From assembly GCA_038230215.1 (NCBI GenBank), contig JBBRNR010000007.1:1-64000 (forward strand): 64,000 nt of DNA. Reading direction: 5' to 3'. Made by a program: the position numbers and the translations under genes. A model generated the notes under the pieces. The model did no database searches. It saw only the letters and a program-made list of their open reading frames with translations, and was not told the DNA's origin. Below, piece by piece: positions 1-8,040 of the stretch. This DNA is from DASVRZ01 sp038230215. GTDB taxonomy: Bacteria; Verrucomicrobiota; Verrucomicrobiia; Chthoniobacterales; DASVRZ01. Position 1 is the stretch's first letter. The number at the start of each line of letters is the position of its first letter.

Positions 1-237
1 ATGGGAATAGCGTGCGCCGAAGTGGGTGCGCAAAACATTGCGCACGGCATCGAGCCATTTATTCATCTCGTCCTCTGCTGTGTGAAAGGTGGCATAGATT
101 GCATTGCGCAGGCCGCGCAACGAAGTGTAGGTACCCTCACGAGCGATGAACCCATTGAGCGCTGCCGACAGTTCAGCCGCTGTTAGCTGTGTGATCTTCA
201 GAGTGGCGGGAGAGAAGTAGTCAACCTCTGGAATCAA
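1..237 (-). CDS. Partial hypothetical protein running off the left edge
   Basis: A minus-strand frame is open from a possible TTG start at 237 to the window edge (79 codons). There is no ATG near its beginning and a TGA lies directly upstream, so the gene is either 5'-truncated or uses a weak start. The peptide has an alanine-rich helical stretch (LTAAELSAALNGFIAREGTY) followed by NKWLDAVRNVLRTHFGARYS. The pattern of an acidic helix, then W..A.R..L...FG..YS, resembles helical N-terminal regions of verrucomicrobial short hypothetical proteins. This is family memory, not a search. No function is assigned. It may be a decayed relative of the array-linked genes further right. Confidence 0.4.
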   Translation of the reverse strand, partial: MIPEVDYFSPATLKITQLTAAELSAALNGFIAREGTYTSLRGLRNAIYATFHTAEDEMNKWLDAVRNVLRTHFGARYSH

Positions 238-488
238 TCAAAAAAGTCAGAAGCTGTAGTAACTGCCAGGGAGTTGGCGTCTTGTTCTGACCACAGGGAA
301 ACTTGCGGTCCGTTGGCTCATTGACCGGGGTCGAATCATAGAGGTGAATGACCGCAGTCGCGTGTGTCACAATAAAAGTTTGGACTATCTGCTGTAACCC
401 ATAGACAAATGCGCCATGTCGAAAATTGGGTTGGTTAACGACCGTCTTCAGAATCCGGCGAACCAACTATAGACTTATAGATTCCCAG

Positions 489-869
489 ATGGATCTTAAT
501 CAAAAATACATGTTAACTAAAATGAAAATAGAACCTTGTATAGAAGAAGTTTTACGTCGAGGTGCAGATGACTGGATGAGCGAATCGGAGGTGGCTTGTG
601 TTGCAAAATTTACTGGAGGAGCAAATTCACAAGATGAAATCAGAGAATTATCTTTAGAAATTATTTCTTCTGTTGTCACAGGTGGTTTTATGGAAATTGG
701 GGATATTAAAACTGGTACATTTACGACATGGCCAAATCTAGAAAATGATGCTTTCACCAAAATAAGTAGAGAATGGCGAGCATTGAAGAGATATCCTCAA
801 GTTTCTGAAATATGCTGGCTAAAAAATACAGAAAAGGGTGATACGAGGGCCCAAAAGATCGCAAAGTAG
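489..869 (+). CDS. AT-rich orphan hypothetical protein
   Basis: This 126-aa frame is clearly poorer in G and C than all neighbouring core genes, with A- and T-ending codons throughout, which suggests recent acquisition. I chose the ATG at 489, although internal ATGs at 510 and 522 are possible and no strong Shine-Dalgarno is visible. The protein is soluble and acidic, with no signal peptide or membrane segment. Visible blocks are a helical start (EEVLRRGADDWMSESEVACV), a middle helix (EIRELSLEIISSVVTGGFME) and a tryptophan-containing end (EWRALKRYPQVSEICWLKNT). The layout resembles small conserved proteins sometimes found as immunity proteins, but I cannot name the family. It lies between a truncated ORF and a broken HEPN-like gene. 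Confidence 0.6.
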   Translation: MDLNQKYMLTKMKIEPCIEEVLRRGADDWMSESEVACVAKFTGGANSQDEIRELSLEIISSVVTGGFMEIGDIKTGTFTTWPNLENDAFTKISREWRALKRYPQVSEICWLKNTEKGDTRAQKIAK

Positions 870-931
870 AGGAAATAAGGGTCAGGCCGGCAAATTTTGA
901 TATCTTCCATTTATAAGACTATCCAGAACCT

Positions 932-1379
932 TTATCCCTCGTTACCAAGCTCATAATTACAGATATAAGCCGCGATTGATTCCCAAGAATGCACGTGATT
1001 ATTTCGGATAAGCTCGGAGTCTATTGCCGCACATAAGACCTGAGTAGCATCCATAGATGCTCGAGAGGTAGCAAACTCGGTCGGCAATTTGTCTCCAGAG
1101 GTCACGCCAAAATGCTCACCGTAGTTCTGCACGAAAATATCGTCTGCAATACCAGAGCGATGAACAAATATGTGACGCATTTCTAGATAAGATAACGCAG
1201 TGCTTTTTGTAGTGTTGTCGATCGCAGAGTCCGTGTTAGCAAGGATGTTTTCTTGTGCTTCGCTCGCCCTCCATGCTCCGAAATACATCATTAACCATAT
1301 GGGCTTCTATTGCTTCTTGGGTTCCAAGCTCCACAACTTGGCAACTGGCTTTTTGGCTATTTTCACGCAATTTGCGCAT
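932..1379 (-). pseudogene. Frameshifted HEPN-like domain protein
   Basis: Two overlapping minus-strand frames join into one protein. The first starts at ATG 1379 (MRKLRENSQKASCQ...) and reads to a TAA near 1240. The second is open from about 1300 to the stop at 932 and carries the conserved part, LSYLEMRHIFVHRSGIADD. That segment has an R-x4-H pattern (RHIFVH), the hallmark of HEPN RNase or toxin folds, and a typical RiboL-PSP-HEPN context. A single-base indel somewhere between about 1245 and 1300 would unite them into roughly 148 codons. HEPN proteins commonly act in toxin-antitoxin or defence systems, but no partner gene is visible. The gene could be dead, or the indel could be an assembly error. 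Confidence 0.6.
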
Positions 1380-1462
1380 CTTTGACGAGAGAGGAGTGCC
1401 ATTGGTCGCAAATTTGGGAGAAACGAACGAAAATTAGCCTTGGACGGATGGCATACCCCGTG

Positions 1463-1588
1463 GACGAATTTGCCAAGCAGACGGACTCCATCGAGGAGGA
1501 GACGAACGCAGTCGGACTGTGCGCCAACGAACTGGAGGTCAGGACGAACGAGCCAGAAGCCCGGACAGACTCGGCAAAATCAATCGCT
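1463..1588. repeat. Degenerate 21-bp repeat array 1
   Basis: Six consecutive 21-bp units start at 1463, 1484, 1505, 1526, 1547 and 1568. Each begins with GAC or AAC, and most end with ACG, ACA or GCC; the interior is variable. Weaker echoes may extend left to about 1400. Read on the plus strand the register gives heptapeptides of the form D/N-x5-T/A, but no convincing gene is built on it. The array lies about 84 bp upstream of the minus-strand HEPN-like start. It is the most degraded of three arrays with this period in the window. Confidence 0.55.
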
Positions 1589-1798
1589 GTCCATCGTTAG
1601 AGACGAGCGACGAAGTTGCGATCACCGTAAAGGTGGCTCACGCGGCCGACGTGCGGCCAGAATTTACTCTCGCGCGTGGCGGGCGTCGGATAGGCGGCGG
1701 ATTCGCGGGAATACGGGCTATCCCATTTTTCGGAGAGTCAGCAAACGCCAGGTCGCCATGGCGTGGCTTCACGAGAAGCCAAAGTTTATTTTAGAAAC

Positions 1799-2803
1799 TC
1801 ACCACTGAATGACGGAGCTGGCCCAAGTCAATCCGCCGCCGAAGACGACTAGCAAAACGTAATCGCCTTCTTTGATGCGACCGGAGCGGTTGGCTTCGTC
1901 GAGGGCGATAGCGACGGCGGCGGCGGAGGTGTTGCCGTATTTGTCGAGGTTTACGAAGAAGCGGTCCATAGGGAGTTTCATCCGGTCGGCGATGGCCTCG
2001 ATAATGCGGACGTTGGCCTGGTGCGGGATAACGCAGGCGATCTGGTCGCTGGTGATGCCCGCCTCGTCGAGCGCGGTGGTGGCGGCGCGGAGCATGGCGG
2101 TGACGGCTTGTTTGTAGGTCTCCTTGCCGTTCATCTTGATGGTGTTCAGATGGGCGTCGAAGTTTTCCGGCGTGACGGGACAGGCGGAGCCGCCGCCGGG
2201 CATGATGAGGATGTCGGAATAATTGCCATCGCTGCCCATGTCGGTGCTGAGGATGCCGTGGGTGCCCTCGCGAGATTGCAAAATGGCCGCGCCTGCGCCG
2301 TCGCCGAAGAGGACGCAGGTGTTGCGGTCGGTCCAATCGACGCACGAACTCAGTTTGTCCGCGCCAATGACGAGAATCGTCTCGTAGGTGTGGTTGCAGA
2401 TAAATTGCTGGGCGACTTCGATGCCGTAGAGGAAGCCGGAACAGGCGGCGGAAAGGTCGAAGCAGGCGGCGATTTTCGCCCCGAGTTTCTTTTGCACCCA
2501 GCAAGCGGTCGCAGGGAAAAATGTGTCGGGCGTGACCGTGGCGACGATGATCATGTCGATCTCCTCAGCGGTGACTCCGGCCTGTTCCATGGCGCGCTGG
2601 GCGGCGGAAACGCACATGTCGCTGGTCTGCTCACCGTCTGCGGCGATGCGGCGCTCCTTGATGCCGGTGCGGCTGACGATCCATTCGTCGGAGGTCTCGA
2701 CGAGTTTTTCGAGCTCGGCGTTGGTCAGGATTTTCTCGGGAACATAACTGCCGGTCCCAACGATGGAGACGGGCCTACGCGGTTGGATCGGACGGAGTTT
2801 CAT
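1799..2803 (-). CDS. fabH: Beta-ketoacyl-ACP synthase III (FabH)
   Basis: FabH condenses acetyl-CoA with malonyl-ACP and starts type II fatty acid synthesis in the cytoplasm. The 334-aa product has the thiolase-fold catalytic triad: Cys in AACSGF, His in PHQAN and Asn in YGNTS (Cys131, His271, Asn301 if counted from an upstream ATG at 2833). It also has the N-terminal VGTGSYVPE strand and the C-terminal glycine-rich FGGG motif. Length is normal. I prefer the ATG at 2803, giving MKLRPIQ, because it reduces overlap with plsX to 29 bp; the ATG at 2833 would overlap by 59 bp. The order rpmF-plsX-fabH is conserved in many bacteria and supports the call. Confidence 0.95.
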   Translation of the reverse strand: MKLRPIQPRRPVSIVGTGSYVPEKILTNAELEKLVETSDEWIVSRTGIKERRIAADGEQTSDMCVSAAQRAMEQAGVTAEEIDMIIVATVTPDTFFPATACWVQKKLGAKIAACFDLSAACSGFLYGIEVAQQFICNHTYETILVIGADKLSSCVDWTDRNTCVLFGDGAGAAILQSREGTHGILSTDMGSDGNYSDILIMPGGGSACPVTPENFDAHLNTIKMNGKETYKQAVTAMLRAATTALDEAGITSDQIACVIPHQANVRIIEAIADRMKLPMDRFFVNLDKYGNTSAAAVAIALDEANRSGRIKEGDYVLLVVFGGGLTWASSVIQW

Positions 2804-3824
2804 CGGCAGGTGGAGTGGAAAAACGCGAATCATAGGCAGCGATCTGCTCGACGATGTGCGGATTCACTTTATGAGAGACAGATTCCACTGCAACTCGAAT
2901 GGCATTTTTGATCGCGCGCGGACTGCTGGAGCCGTGGGCGATGATGACGATGCCGTTGACGCCGAGAAGGGGACTGCCGCCGTATTCGTCGGGGTCGATG
3001 CGTTTTTTTAACGCGCGGAAAGCGCCTTTCGCGAGATAAGCGCCTGCCATGCGGATGGGGCTTTTCACGAGTTCGTGCTTGAGCCACGACATGATGGCGA
3101 CAGCGATGGATTCGCAGGTTTTCAGGACGACGTTGCCGACAAATCCGTCGCAGACAACGACTTCAACCGGGTCTTCAAAGAGATCGTGGCCCTCGACATT
3201 GCCGCGGAAATTGAGATTCGACTGCTTTAACAACGGAAAGACCTCCTTGGTGAATCCGGTGCCTTTCGTGTCCTCGCCACCGATCGACATGAGCCCGACG
3301 GAAGGGTTTTCGTAGCCGAGAACGTGCTTGGAATAAACCGAGCCCATGATGCCGTATTGGAGCAAATGCATTGGCTTCGGATCGGGGTTGGCCCCGGCGT
3401 CGATGATGAGAAAGAGGTTCTTCTCCGTCGGCATGACGGTGGCAATGCCCGGACGGTCCACGCCGGGTAGAGTGCGAAGTTTGATCTGGGCCGCCGTGAC
3501 GACAGCTCCGGTGTGACCCGCTGAGACGAAGGCGTCGGCGTGGCCGGATTTCACGAGTTCCATTGCTCTGGCGAGGGAGGAATCTTTCTTTTTGCGCACG
3601 GCATCGAGTGCGGCATCGGTCATCAGGACAATTTCCGTCGTGTGCAAAAATTCGATGCGCGGGTCGGAGAATTTTTGTGATTCGAGTTCCAGTCGAATGG
3701 CGGCTTCATCGCCGACGAGGTAGAGTTTTTCGATTTCAGGAAACTCCCGAAGAGCCTCGATCGCTCCAGCAATTTCATTCTTGGGCGCAAAATCGCCGCC
3801 CATGGCGTCGAGGGCGATCTTCAT
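2775..3824 (-). CDS. plsX: Phosphate acyltransferase PlsX
   Basis: PlsX makes acyl-phosphate from acyl-ACP for phosphatidic acid synthesis and links fatty acid and membrane lipid assembly. The 349-aa protein starts with the family signature LDAMGGDFAPKNEI. It contains SAGHTGAVVTAA and the C-terminal segment GVNGIVIIAHGSSS, all typical of PlsX. The gene overlaps fabH downstream and follows rpmF and yceD upstream. A hairpin with a T-rich tail (3850-3893) stands between rpmF and plsX, so plsX may be partly uncoupled from rpmF transcription. Confidence 0.95.
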   Translation of the reverse strand: MKIALDAMGGDFAPKNEIAGAIEALREFPEIEKLYLVGDEAAIRLELESQKFSDPRIEFLHTTEIVLMTDAALDAVRKKKDSSLARAMELVKSGHADAFVSAGHTGAVVTAAQIKLRTLPGVDRPGIATVMPTEKNLFLIIDAGANPDPKPMHLLQYGIMGSVYSKHVLGYENPSVGLMSIGGEDTKGTGFTKEVFPLLKQSNLNFRGNVEGHDLFEDPVEVVVCDGFVGNVVLKTCESIAVAIMSWLKHELVKSPIRMAGAYLAKGAFRALKKRIDPDEYGGSPLLGVNGIVIIAHGSSSPRAIKNAIRVAVESVSHKVNPHIVEQIAAYDSRFSTPPADETPSDPTA

Positions 3825-3849
3825 GCGAGTCGCATTCTATTCTTCAACA

Positions 3850-3893
3850 TAAACAAAACGAGATGCCAGTGAATCAATCACAGTGGCATCTCG
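3850..3893 (-). terminator. Intrinsic terminator or attenuator after rpmF
   Basis: On the minus strand a perfect 10-bp stem (3884-3893 pairing with 3859-3868, arm CGAGATGCCA on the plus strand) closes a 15-nt loop. It is followed by a T-rich run (TTTTGTTTAT, 3850-3858). It lies 24 bp after the rpmF stop and 26 bp before the plsX start. It should end or attenuate transcripts coming from yceD-rpmF. Confidence 0.75.
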
Positions 3894-3916
3894 CAAGTTT
3901 TGAAATTTCGATTTCT

Positions 3917-4096
3917 TTAGCCCTCGATGGTGAGGACTTGGCGACCGTTGTAATAGCCGCAGGAAGCGCAGGCGATGTGAGAGGGCTTCCGGCTGCCGCA
4001 CTGGCCGCATTTGCCGAATTGAGGGGCATGCCACCGGTTGGCCGCACGGCGGGTGCGCAGGCGCATTTTCGAGGTTTTACGTTTTGGAACTCCCAT
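3917..4096 (-). CDS. rpmF: 50S ribosomal protein L32
   Basis: This 59-aa protein begins MGVPKRKTSKMRLRTRRAAN, the standard bL32 start. It continues with a four-cysteine zinc ribbon: CGQC (Cys30, Cys33) and CASC (Cys43, Cys46). It is therefore the zinc-binding form of L32. The start is one base after the yceD stop (4098) in the same direction, which is the common yceD-rpmF-plsX-fabH arrangement. The stop at 3917 is followed by a clear terminator hairpin. Confidence 0.96.
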   Translation of the reverse strand: MGVPKRKTSKMRLRTRRAANRWHAPQFGKCGQCGSRKPSHIACASCGYYNGRQVLTIEG

Positions 4097-4097
4097 G

Positions 4098-4571
4098 TTA
4101 ACTCCTTGGTCTAATCTGTAATTGGTCTAAAGCGTCCCACGCCTTGGGAGCGTTGGACGGGATTGGTTCGTCTGTTAAATTTTTTCCCACCGCAACAAAA
4201 CGAACGCCGGGGCAAATCGTCTCGCCATCCCAATCGCAATGCGGGTGGGTCGGAAGGGCCAGCAATATGTCCTCCCTCATGGCGGGCGTCAAGTCGATCA
4301 TTTCGGGTCCGGTGAGTTCCATTTGCATGGCAAATTCATCGAAGCTGAACTTGCGGTCGAACTTCCGCAAACACCGTACGCACTCCATTTCCAAGTCCAC
4401 AGAAATGCTGCCCGTGGCAAACAGTCCGCCCTCGGACAAGCCGATATCGATCGAGTAATGAACCGTCCCAAGTGGGCGAATGAGTTCGTCATTTATCTCG
4501 AGAATGTCGTGATCTTCGTCTCCCTCGAGGTGGAGACCTTCCGGCGGAATCTGGTTGAGATGCACTTTCAT
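4098..4571 (-). CDS. yceD: DUF177 / YceD family protein
   Basis: This 157-aa soluble protein belongs to the DUF177 family (YceD), which has been linked to 23S rRNA accumulation and is almost always encoded beside rpmF. The conserved CVRCLRKF motif is present in the middle, and the C-terminal DLTPAMREDILLALPTHP block is characteristic. A further cysteine lies in ETICPG. The gene ends one base before rpmF, so translation is probably coupled. Co-transcription with coaD upstream (57-bp gap) is likely. Confidence 0.9.
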   Translation of the reverse strand: MKVHLNQIPPEGLHLEGDEDHDILEINDELIRPLGTVHYSIDIGLSEGGLFATGSISVDLEMECVRCLRKFDRKFSFDEFAMQMELTGPEMIDLTPAMREDILLALPTHPHCDWDGETICPGVRFVAVGKNLTDEPIPSNAPKAWDALDQLQIRPRS

Positions 4572-4627
4572 AATGGGGCTAATTTCTGGCAGAAATTGCG
4601 AAATGCCAGCCGGAATCCACAGTCCGG

Positions 4628-5119
4628 CTATTGGACTGGAACTGCGCTGAATTTTTTCCTCAACGCCTGCAGCACCACGGCGGGCACGAAGCTGGAGACA
4701 TCGCCGCCGAGCCGGGCCACTTCCTTGACGATTCGCGAGCTGATGTAGGTGTAATCCTCCTTTGGGGTGAGGAAAATCGTCTCAAACGACGCTTCCAACT
4801 TGCGATTCATCAGAGCCATTTGGAACTCGAATTCAAAATCCGACACTGCCCGCAGTCCGCGAACGACAGCGACCGCTTTTTCTTCCCTTACCAGATTGAC
4901 GAGCAATCCGTCGAAACGCACGACGCGCACATTTCCGAGGTGAATTGTGCAGTCGCGGATGAGTTCCGCCCGCTCTTCCATAGAAAACAGCGGGCCTTTT
5001 GAGCGATTGAAAGCCACAGCCACAATGATCTCGTCGAAAAGTTGTGCCGCGCGTTCCAGCACATCGAGGTGACCGAACGTCATTGGATCGAAACTCCCAG
5101 GATAAATCGCCTTGCGCAC
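4628..5119 (-). CDS. coaD: Phosphopantetheine adenylyltransferase
   Basis: CoaD transfers AMP from ATP to 4'-phosphopantetheine, the penultimate step of coenzyme A synthesis. The 163-aa sequence has the nucleotidyltransferase start YPGSFDPMTFGHLDVLERA with the TFGH (HxGH-type) motif. It also has the family block VVRGLRAVSDFEFE and the C-terminal YTYISSRIVKEVARLGGDVS with the SSR ATP-binding motif. Length and motif spacing are typical. It sits 47 bp downstream of the sigma factor gene and upstream of yceD on the same strand. Confidence 0.96.
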   Translation of the reverse strand: MRKAIYPGSFDPMTFGHLDVLERAAQLFDEIIVAVAFNRSKGPLFSMEERAELIRDCTIHLGNVRVVRFDGLLVNLVREEKAVAVVRGLRAVSDFEFEFQMALMNRKLEASFETIFLTPKEDYTYISSRIVKEVARLGGDVSSFVPAVVLQALRKKFSAVPVQ

Positions 5120-5166
5120 GACGCCGACTCTGCGCTTCCCAACGGCCCTCGGAAATAAAAAAATCT

Positions 5167-5781
5167 CTACTCGAGATATTTCGCAAGCGATTCGCGGAGC
5201 GCGGCGCGCGCCCGGAAAAGCAGACTTTTCACCCCTGGCACAGTCTGTTTCAGCACGACAGCCATTTCTTCGTAGGGCATTTCCTCGTAGCGCCGCAGGA
5301 TGATCGCCAGCCTCTGCTGCTCGGGCAGTGCGTCGATAGCCGACTGGATCGCCGCCATTTTTTCCGTGTCGAGCAGTTCCGCGGACGGAGTCTTTTGCTG
5401 GCCGTCGCGCATCTCGTCATCCATTGCGTCGTGCAAATCTGTCCGCACGCGGCGGCGTGATTCATTAAAAACCAAATTCCGCACAATCGTGTAGAGCCAA
5501 GTCGTAAACTTCGCCGTCGGCTGGTAGCGCCCCGACGATTTCCAGACGCGGACAAAGACCTGCTGCGCCAGATCCTCTGCCTCGCGCTCCGAGCCGAGCA
5601 TCCGCACTATCGTCCCGTAAACGCGGTTTTGATGACGCTCCACCAGCTCGCGCATGGCCGCCTCTTCGCCCGAGGCAATCAGGCGCATCAGAGCCAGATC
5701 GCGCTCATTTTCAATGTCGGGCAGGGCAGGGGAACTCACCAAGTCAAATGGTGTTCTGATCCTCGGCATCGCACAAGTCAT
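5167..5781 (-). CDS. RNA polymerase sigma factor, ECF type
   Basis: This is a 204-aa sigma-70 family protein with only regions 2 and 4, as in ECF sigma factors. Region 2 contains RHQNRVYGTIVRML and EDLAQQVFVRVWKS, and is followed by FTTWLYTIVRNLVFNESRRR. Region 4 contains LPEQQRLAIILRRYEEMPYE and a helix-turn-helix near GVKSLLFRARAAL. The reading frame stays open far upstream, but that part is antisense to mqnE, so I chose the ATG at 5781 (or 5769, four codons later). No anti-sigma gene is adjacent. It is divergent from mqnE across a 105-bp gap. Confidence 0.9.
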   Translation of the reverse strand: MTCAMPRIRTPFDLVSSPALPDIENERDLALMRLIASGEEAAMRELVERHQNRVYGTIVRMLGSEREAEDLAQQVFVRVWKSSGRYQPTAKFTTWLYTIVRNLVFNESRRRVRTDLHDAMDDEMRDGQQKTPSAELLDTEKMAAIQSAIDALPEQQRLAIILRRYEEMPYEEMAVVLKQTVPGVKSLLFRARAALRESLAKYLE

Positions 5782-5886
5782 TACCAAACTGCAACACCGC
5801 GAAGCCTGAAAGTTGCGTCCACATTCCACTGCCAATCGGATGACTTCTTGAATAAATCCCAGATTGTGAAAACTTTCACAAAGTCC

Positions 5887-7002
5887 ATGCACCCCTCTCT
5901 CGACCGACTCCTTCCCGCCAATCTTCGGCCCATTTTTGCCAAAGTCGTCGAGGGCGTCCGCATCAGCGACCAGGACGCGCTCACACTCTACGGATCGAAC
6001 GACCTCCAGGCCGTCGGCCTCATCGCTGACCACGTTCGCCGACAGAAGAATGGAAGTCGCGCCTCCTACATTCTCAACCGCTACATCAACTACTCGAACC
6101 TCTGCATTCTCTCGTGTCAGTTTTGCGCCTTCGCCGCCCGTAAACGCGATGCCCATGCTTTCGAGATGGCCATCCCCGAGGTCGTCGCCAAAACCCGTGA
6201 GGCCCTCGCCCAGGGCATCACCGAGATCCATATGGTTGGCGGCCTGCACCCCACTTTAAAGGGCGACTGGTATCTTGAATTACTGAGTTCGCTGCGTGCC
6301 TTGGACCCCGATTTGCATTTGAAAACCTTCACCGCCATCGAGATCCGACACCTCGCCCAGCGCGTTTTTAAGAAATCCATCCGCGAAACCTTGGAACTCC
6401 TCCGCGAGGCTGGTCTCGGCTCGCTCACCGGCGGCGGGGCGGAAATCTTCGACCCCGAGATTCGCGACCAGATTTGCCGCGGCAAAGAATCGGGTGCCGA
6501 ATGGCTCGAAGTCCATCGCACCTGGCACGGAATGGGCGGCCGCAGCACTTCCACCATGCTCTTCGGCCACTTGGAAACGTCCGCTCATCGAGTCGATCAT
6601 CTCCGCCAGCTCCGTGAACTCCAAGACGACACCGGCGGCTTCACCGGTTTCGTTCCGTTTGCCTTCGTGCCGGAAACCACCGAAATGGCCCACATTCCGC
6701 CCGCCACTGCCTTCGACGAACTCCGCAACCTCGCTGTCAGCCGCATCTATCTCGATAACTTCGACCACATCACCGGCTACTGGATCGCGATGGGACTCCC
6801 GCTCGCTCAGCTCTCGCTGAACTACGGCGTGGACGACCTCCACGGCACGATCATGGAAGAAAAAATCTTCCACATGGCTGGCGCGACCACCCCTCAATCG
6901 CAAACCGTCAAAACCTTGGAAAAAGCCATCCGCGAAGCCGGCTTCGAGCCTTTCCAGCGCGATAGTTTTTACAATCCCATCTCGGAATTGGTACCCGCTT
7001 AA
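5887..7002 (+). CDS. mqnE: Aminofutalosine synthase (radical SAM)
   Basis: MqnE joins 3-(1-carboxyvinyloxy)benzoate and SAM to form aminofutalosine in the futalosine route to menaquinone. The 371-aa protein has the radical SAM cluster motif CxxxCxxC at Cys73, Cys77 and Cys80 (CILSCQFC). It also has a TIM-barrel GGLHP segment and the family stretch GGGAEIFDPEIR. I chose the ATG at 5887 because it gives the usual length and start; the upstream extension is antisense to the sigma gene. It implies that the organism makes menaquinone by this pathway. The paralogue MqnC is possible but less likely from these blocks. Confidence 0.9.
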   Translation: MHPSLDRLLPANLRPIFAKVVEGVRISDQDALTLYGSNDLQAVGLIADHVRRQKNGSRASYILNRYINYSNLCILSCQFCAFAARKRDAHAFEMAIPEVVAKTREALAQGITEIHMVGGLHPTLKGDWYLELLSSLRALDPDLHLKTFTAIEIRHLAQRVFKKSIRETLELLREAGLGSLTGGGAEIFDPEIRDQICRGKESGAEWLEVHRTWHGMGGRSTSTMLFGHLETSAHRVDHLRQLRELQDDTGGFTGFVPFAFVPETTEMAHIPPATAFDELRNLAVSRIYLDNFDHITGYWIAMGLPLAQLSLNYGVDDLHGTIMEEKIFHMAGATTPQSQTVKTLEKAIREAGFEPFQRDSFYNPISELVPA

Positions 7003-7049
7003 CATCGGAGCATCGACGCCGCACGAACTGAGAGCGCACTTCCTTCTAT

Positions 7050-7113
7050 GTGGGCGTCGTAAAAATCGTTTCTAACGTCGGGCCTGTGGCTCGTTGGCTT
7101 GGTGGCTTTCGAC
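7050..7113. repeat. Truncated copy of the 144-bp MITE-like element
   Basis: This stretch between mqnE and the beta-lactamase gene begins GTGGGCGTCGTAAAAATC and continues with CGGGCCTGTGGCTCG and GGTGG. These match, in order, the left half of the elements at 14424 and 15679. The right half is deleted except for a CTTTCGACGCC remnant. It is a diverged deletion derivative. Confidence 0.6.
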
Positions 7114-7118
7114 GCCTT

Positions 7119-7982
7119 CTACGGAAACTCGGCGGAAATGATTTTTCCAACCTCGGCAATCACGGCATCTTTTTCCGCAGTGCTGGCTTGGGAACCGGAT
7201 GAATAGGCAGCGATCACGATCGGGTTTCGGCCTTCTGGCCAAACGATAGCGATGTCATTGGACGCACCGTTTTCACCAGACCCGGTCTTGTCGCCGACTT
7301 TCCAGGCTGGATCGAGACCCGCCCGCAGCTTCGTGGCTCCCGTCTGACAGGCGATCATCCAATCAGTGAGATGCTGGCGAGACTGAGGCGAGAGGGCATC
7401 GCCGGTTAGCAGCTTCGCCAGTGTTTGCGCCATGGCGACTGGCGTCGTCGTGTCGCGTTGGTCGTCCGGCAGGTTAGTATTGAGCGTCGGCTCGTTGCGA
7501 TCGAGCCGGGTCTTCTCGTCGCCGATCGAGCGCAGATACTTAGTCAGCCCCGCGGGGCCGCCGATGCTGACGAGAAGCAGGTTGGCTGCGGTGTTATCGC
7601 TCAATTCCACCGCTGCCTGACAAAGATCGGCCACAGACATTTCACCCTCGGCGATGTGTTTGCCGGTCACGGGCGCGTAGGAAAGAAGGTCCGAAGACCC
7701 GTAGCTAATCATACGAGACAGATTTTCCTGGCCCGCATCGACCCGGGCCAGCACCGCGGCCGCCAAAGGAGCCTTGAACGTGCTGGCCATGGCAAAGTGC
7801 TCGTCACCCCGATGCGCCAAGATATGGCCGGTTTCCGTGTCCAGCACCGCGACCCCGAGCCGACCTGCGCTCTTTTCTTCCAGTTGGATCAAGGCTTCCT
7901 CAAAGCGTTTGTCATCCGCGGCTCGCGACGACAGACAGGCCAATGGCAGGAGAAAAAGAAACGTCAAAAGCCGCTTGATCAT
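7119..7982 (-). CDS. Class A (serine) beta-lactamase
   Basis: The 287-aa protein has an N-terminal signal peptide and all class A motifs. These are STFK (catalytic Ser67, Lys70), SDN (128-130), the omega-loop ExxLN with Glu164 (EPTLN) and KTG (232-234, DKTGSG). It should be exported to the periplasm and hydrolyse beta-lactam rings. Every catalytic residue is intact, so activity is plausible; the spectrum cannot be judged. No AmpR-like regulator is adjacent. Its codon use looks like that of neighbouring genes, which suggests a resident chromosomal gene rather than a recent import. It lies 58 bp downstream of rsmH on the same strand. Confidence 0.93.
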   Translation of the reverse strand: MIKRLLTFLFLLPLACLSSRAADDKRFEEALIQLEEKSAGRLGVAVLDTETGHILAHRGDEHFAMASTFKAPLAAAVLARVDAGQENLSRMISYGSSDLLSYAPVTGKHIAEGEMSVADLCQAAVELSDNTAANLLLVSIGGPAGLTKYLRSIGDEKTRLDRNEPTLNTNLPDDQRDTTTPVAMAQTLAKLLTGDALSPQSRQHLTDWMIACQTGATKLRAGLDPAWKVGDKTGSGENGASNDIAIVWPEGRNPIVIAAYSSGSQASTAEKDAVIAEVGKIISAEFP

Positions 7983-8040
7983 CGATGAGTGTAGCTCATT
8001 CCCTGATGCATCGACAGGAGTAGCCTCTGGGTTGGCCAGA

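Noticed and set aside
221..466. 81-codon minus-strand ORF
   Set aside because: No recognisable domain, atypical composition, and it overlaps the end of another open frame; likely chance.
1440..1808. Plus-strand ORFs of 90-122 codons in the array 1 region
   Set aside because: Arg/Ser-rich shadow composition, with no start signals or domain.
2021..2911. Long plus-strand ORF opposite fabH and plsX
   Set aside because: It is antisense to two clear genes and its composition is that of a shadow frame in GC-rich DNA.
5782..6249. N-terminal extension of the sigma factor frame
   Set aside because: The extension is antisense to mqnE and lacks sigma homology; the gene starts at 5781.
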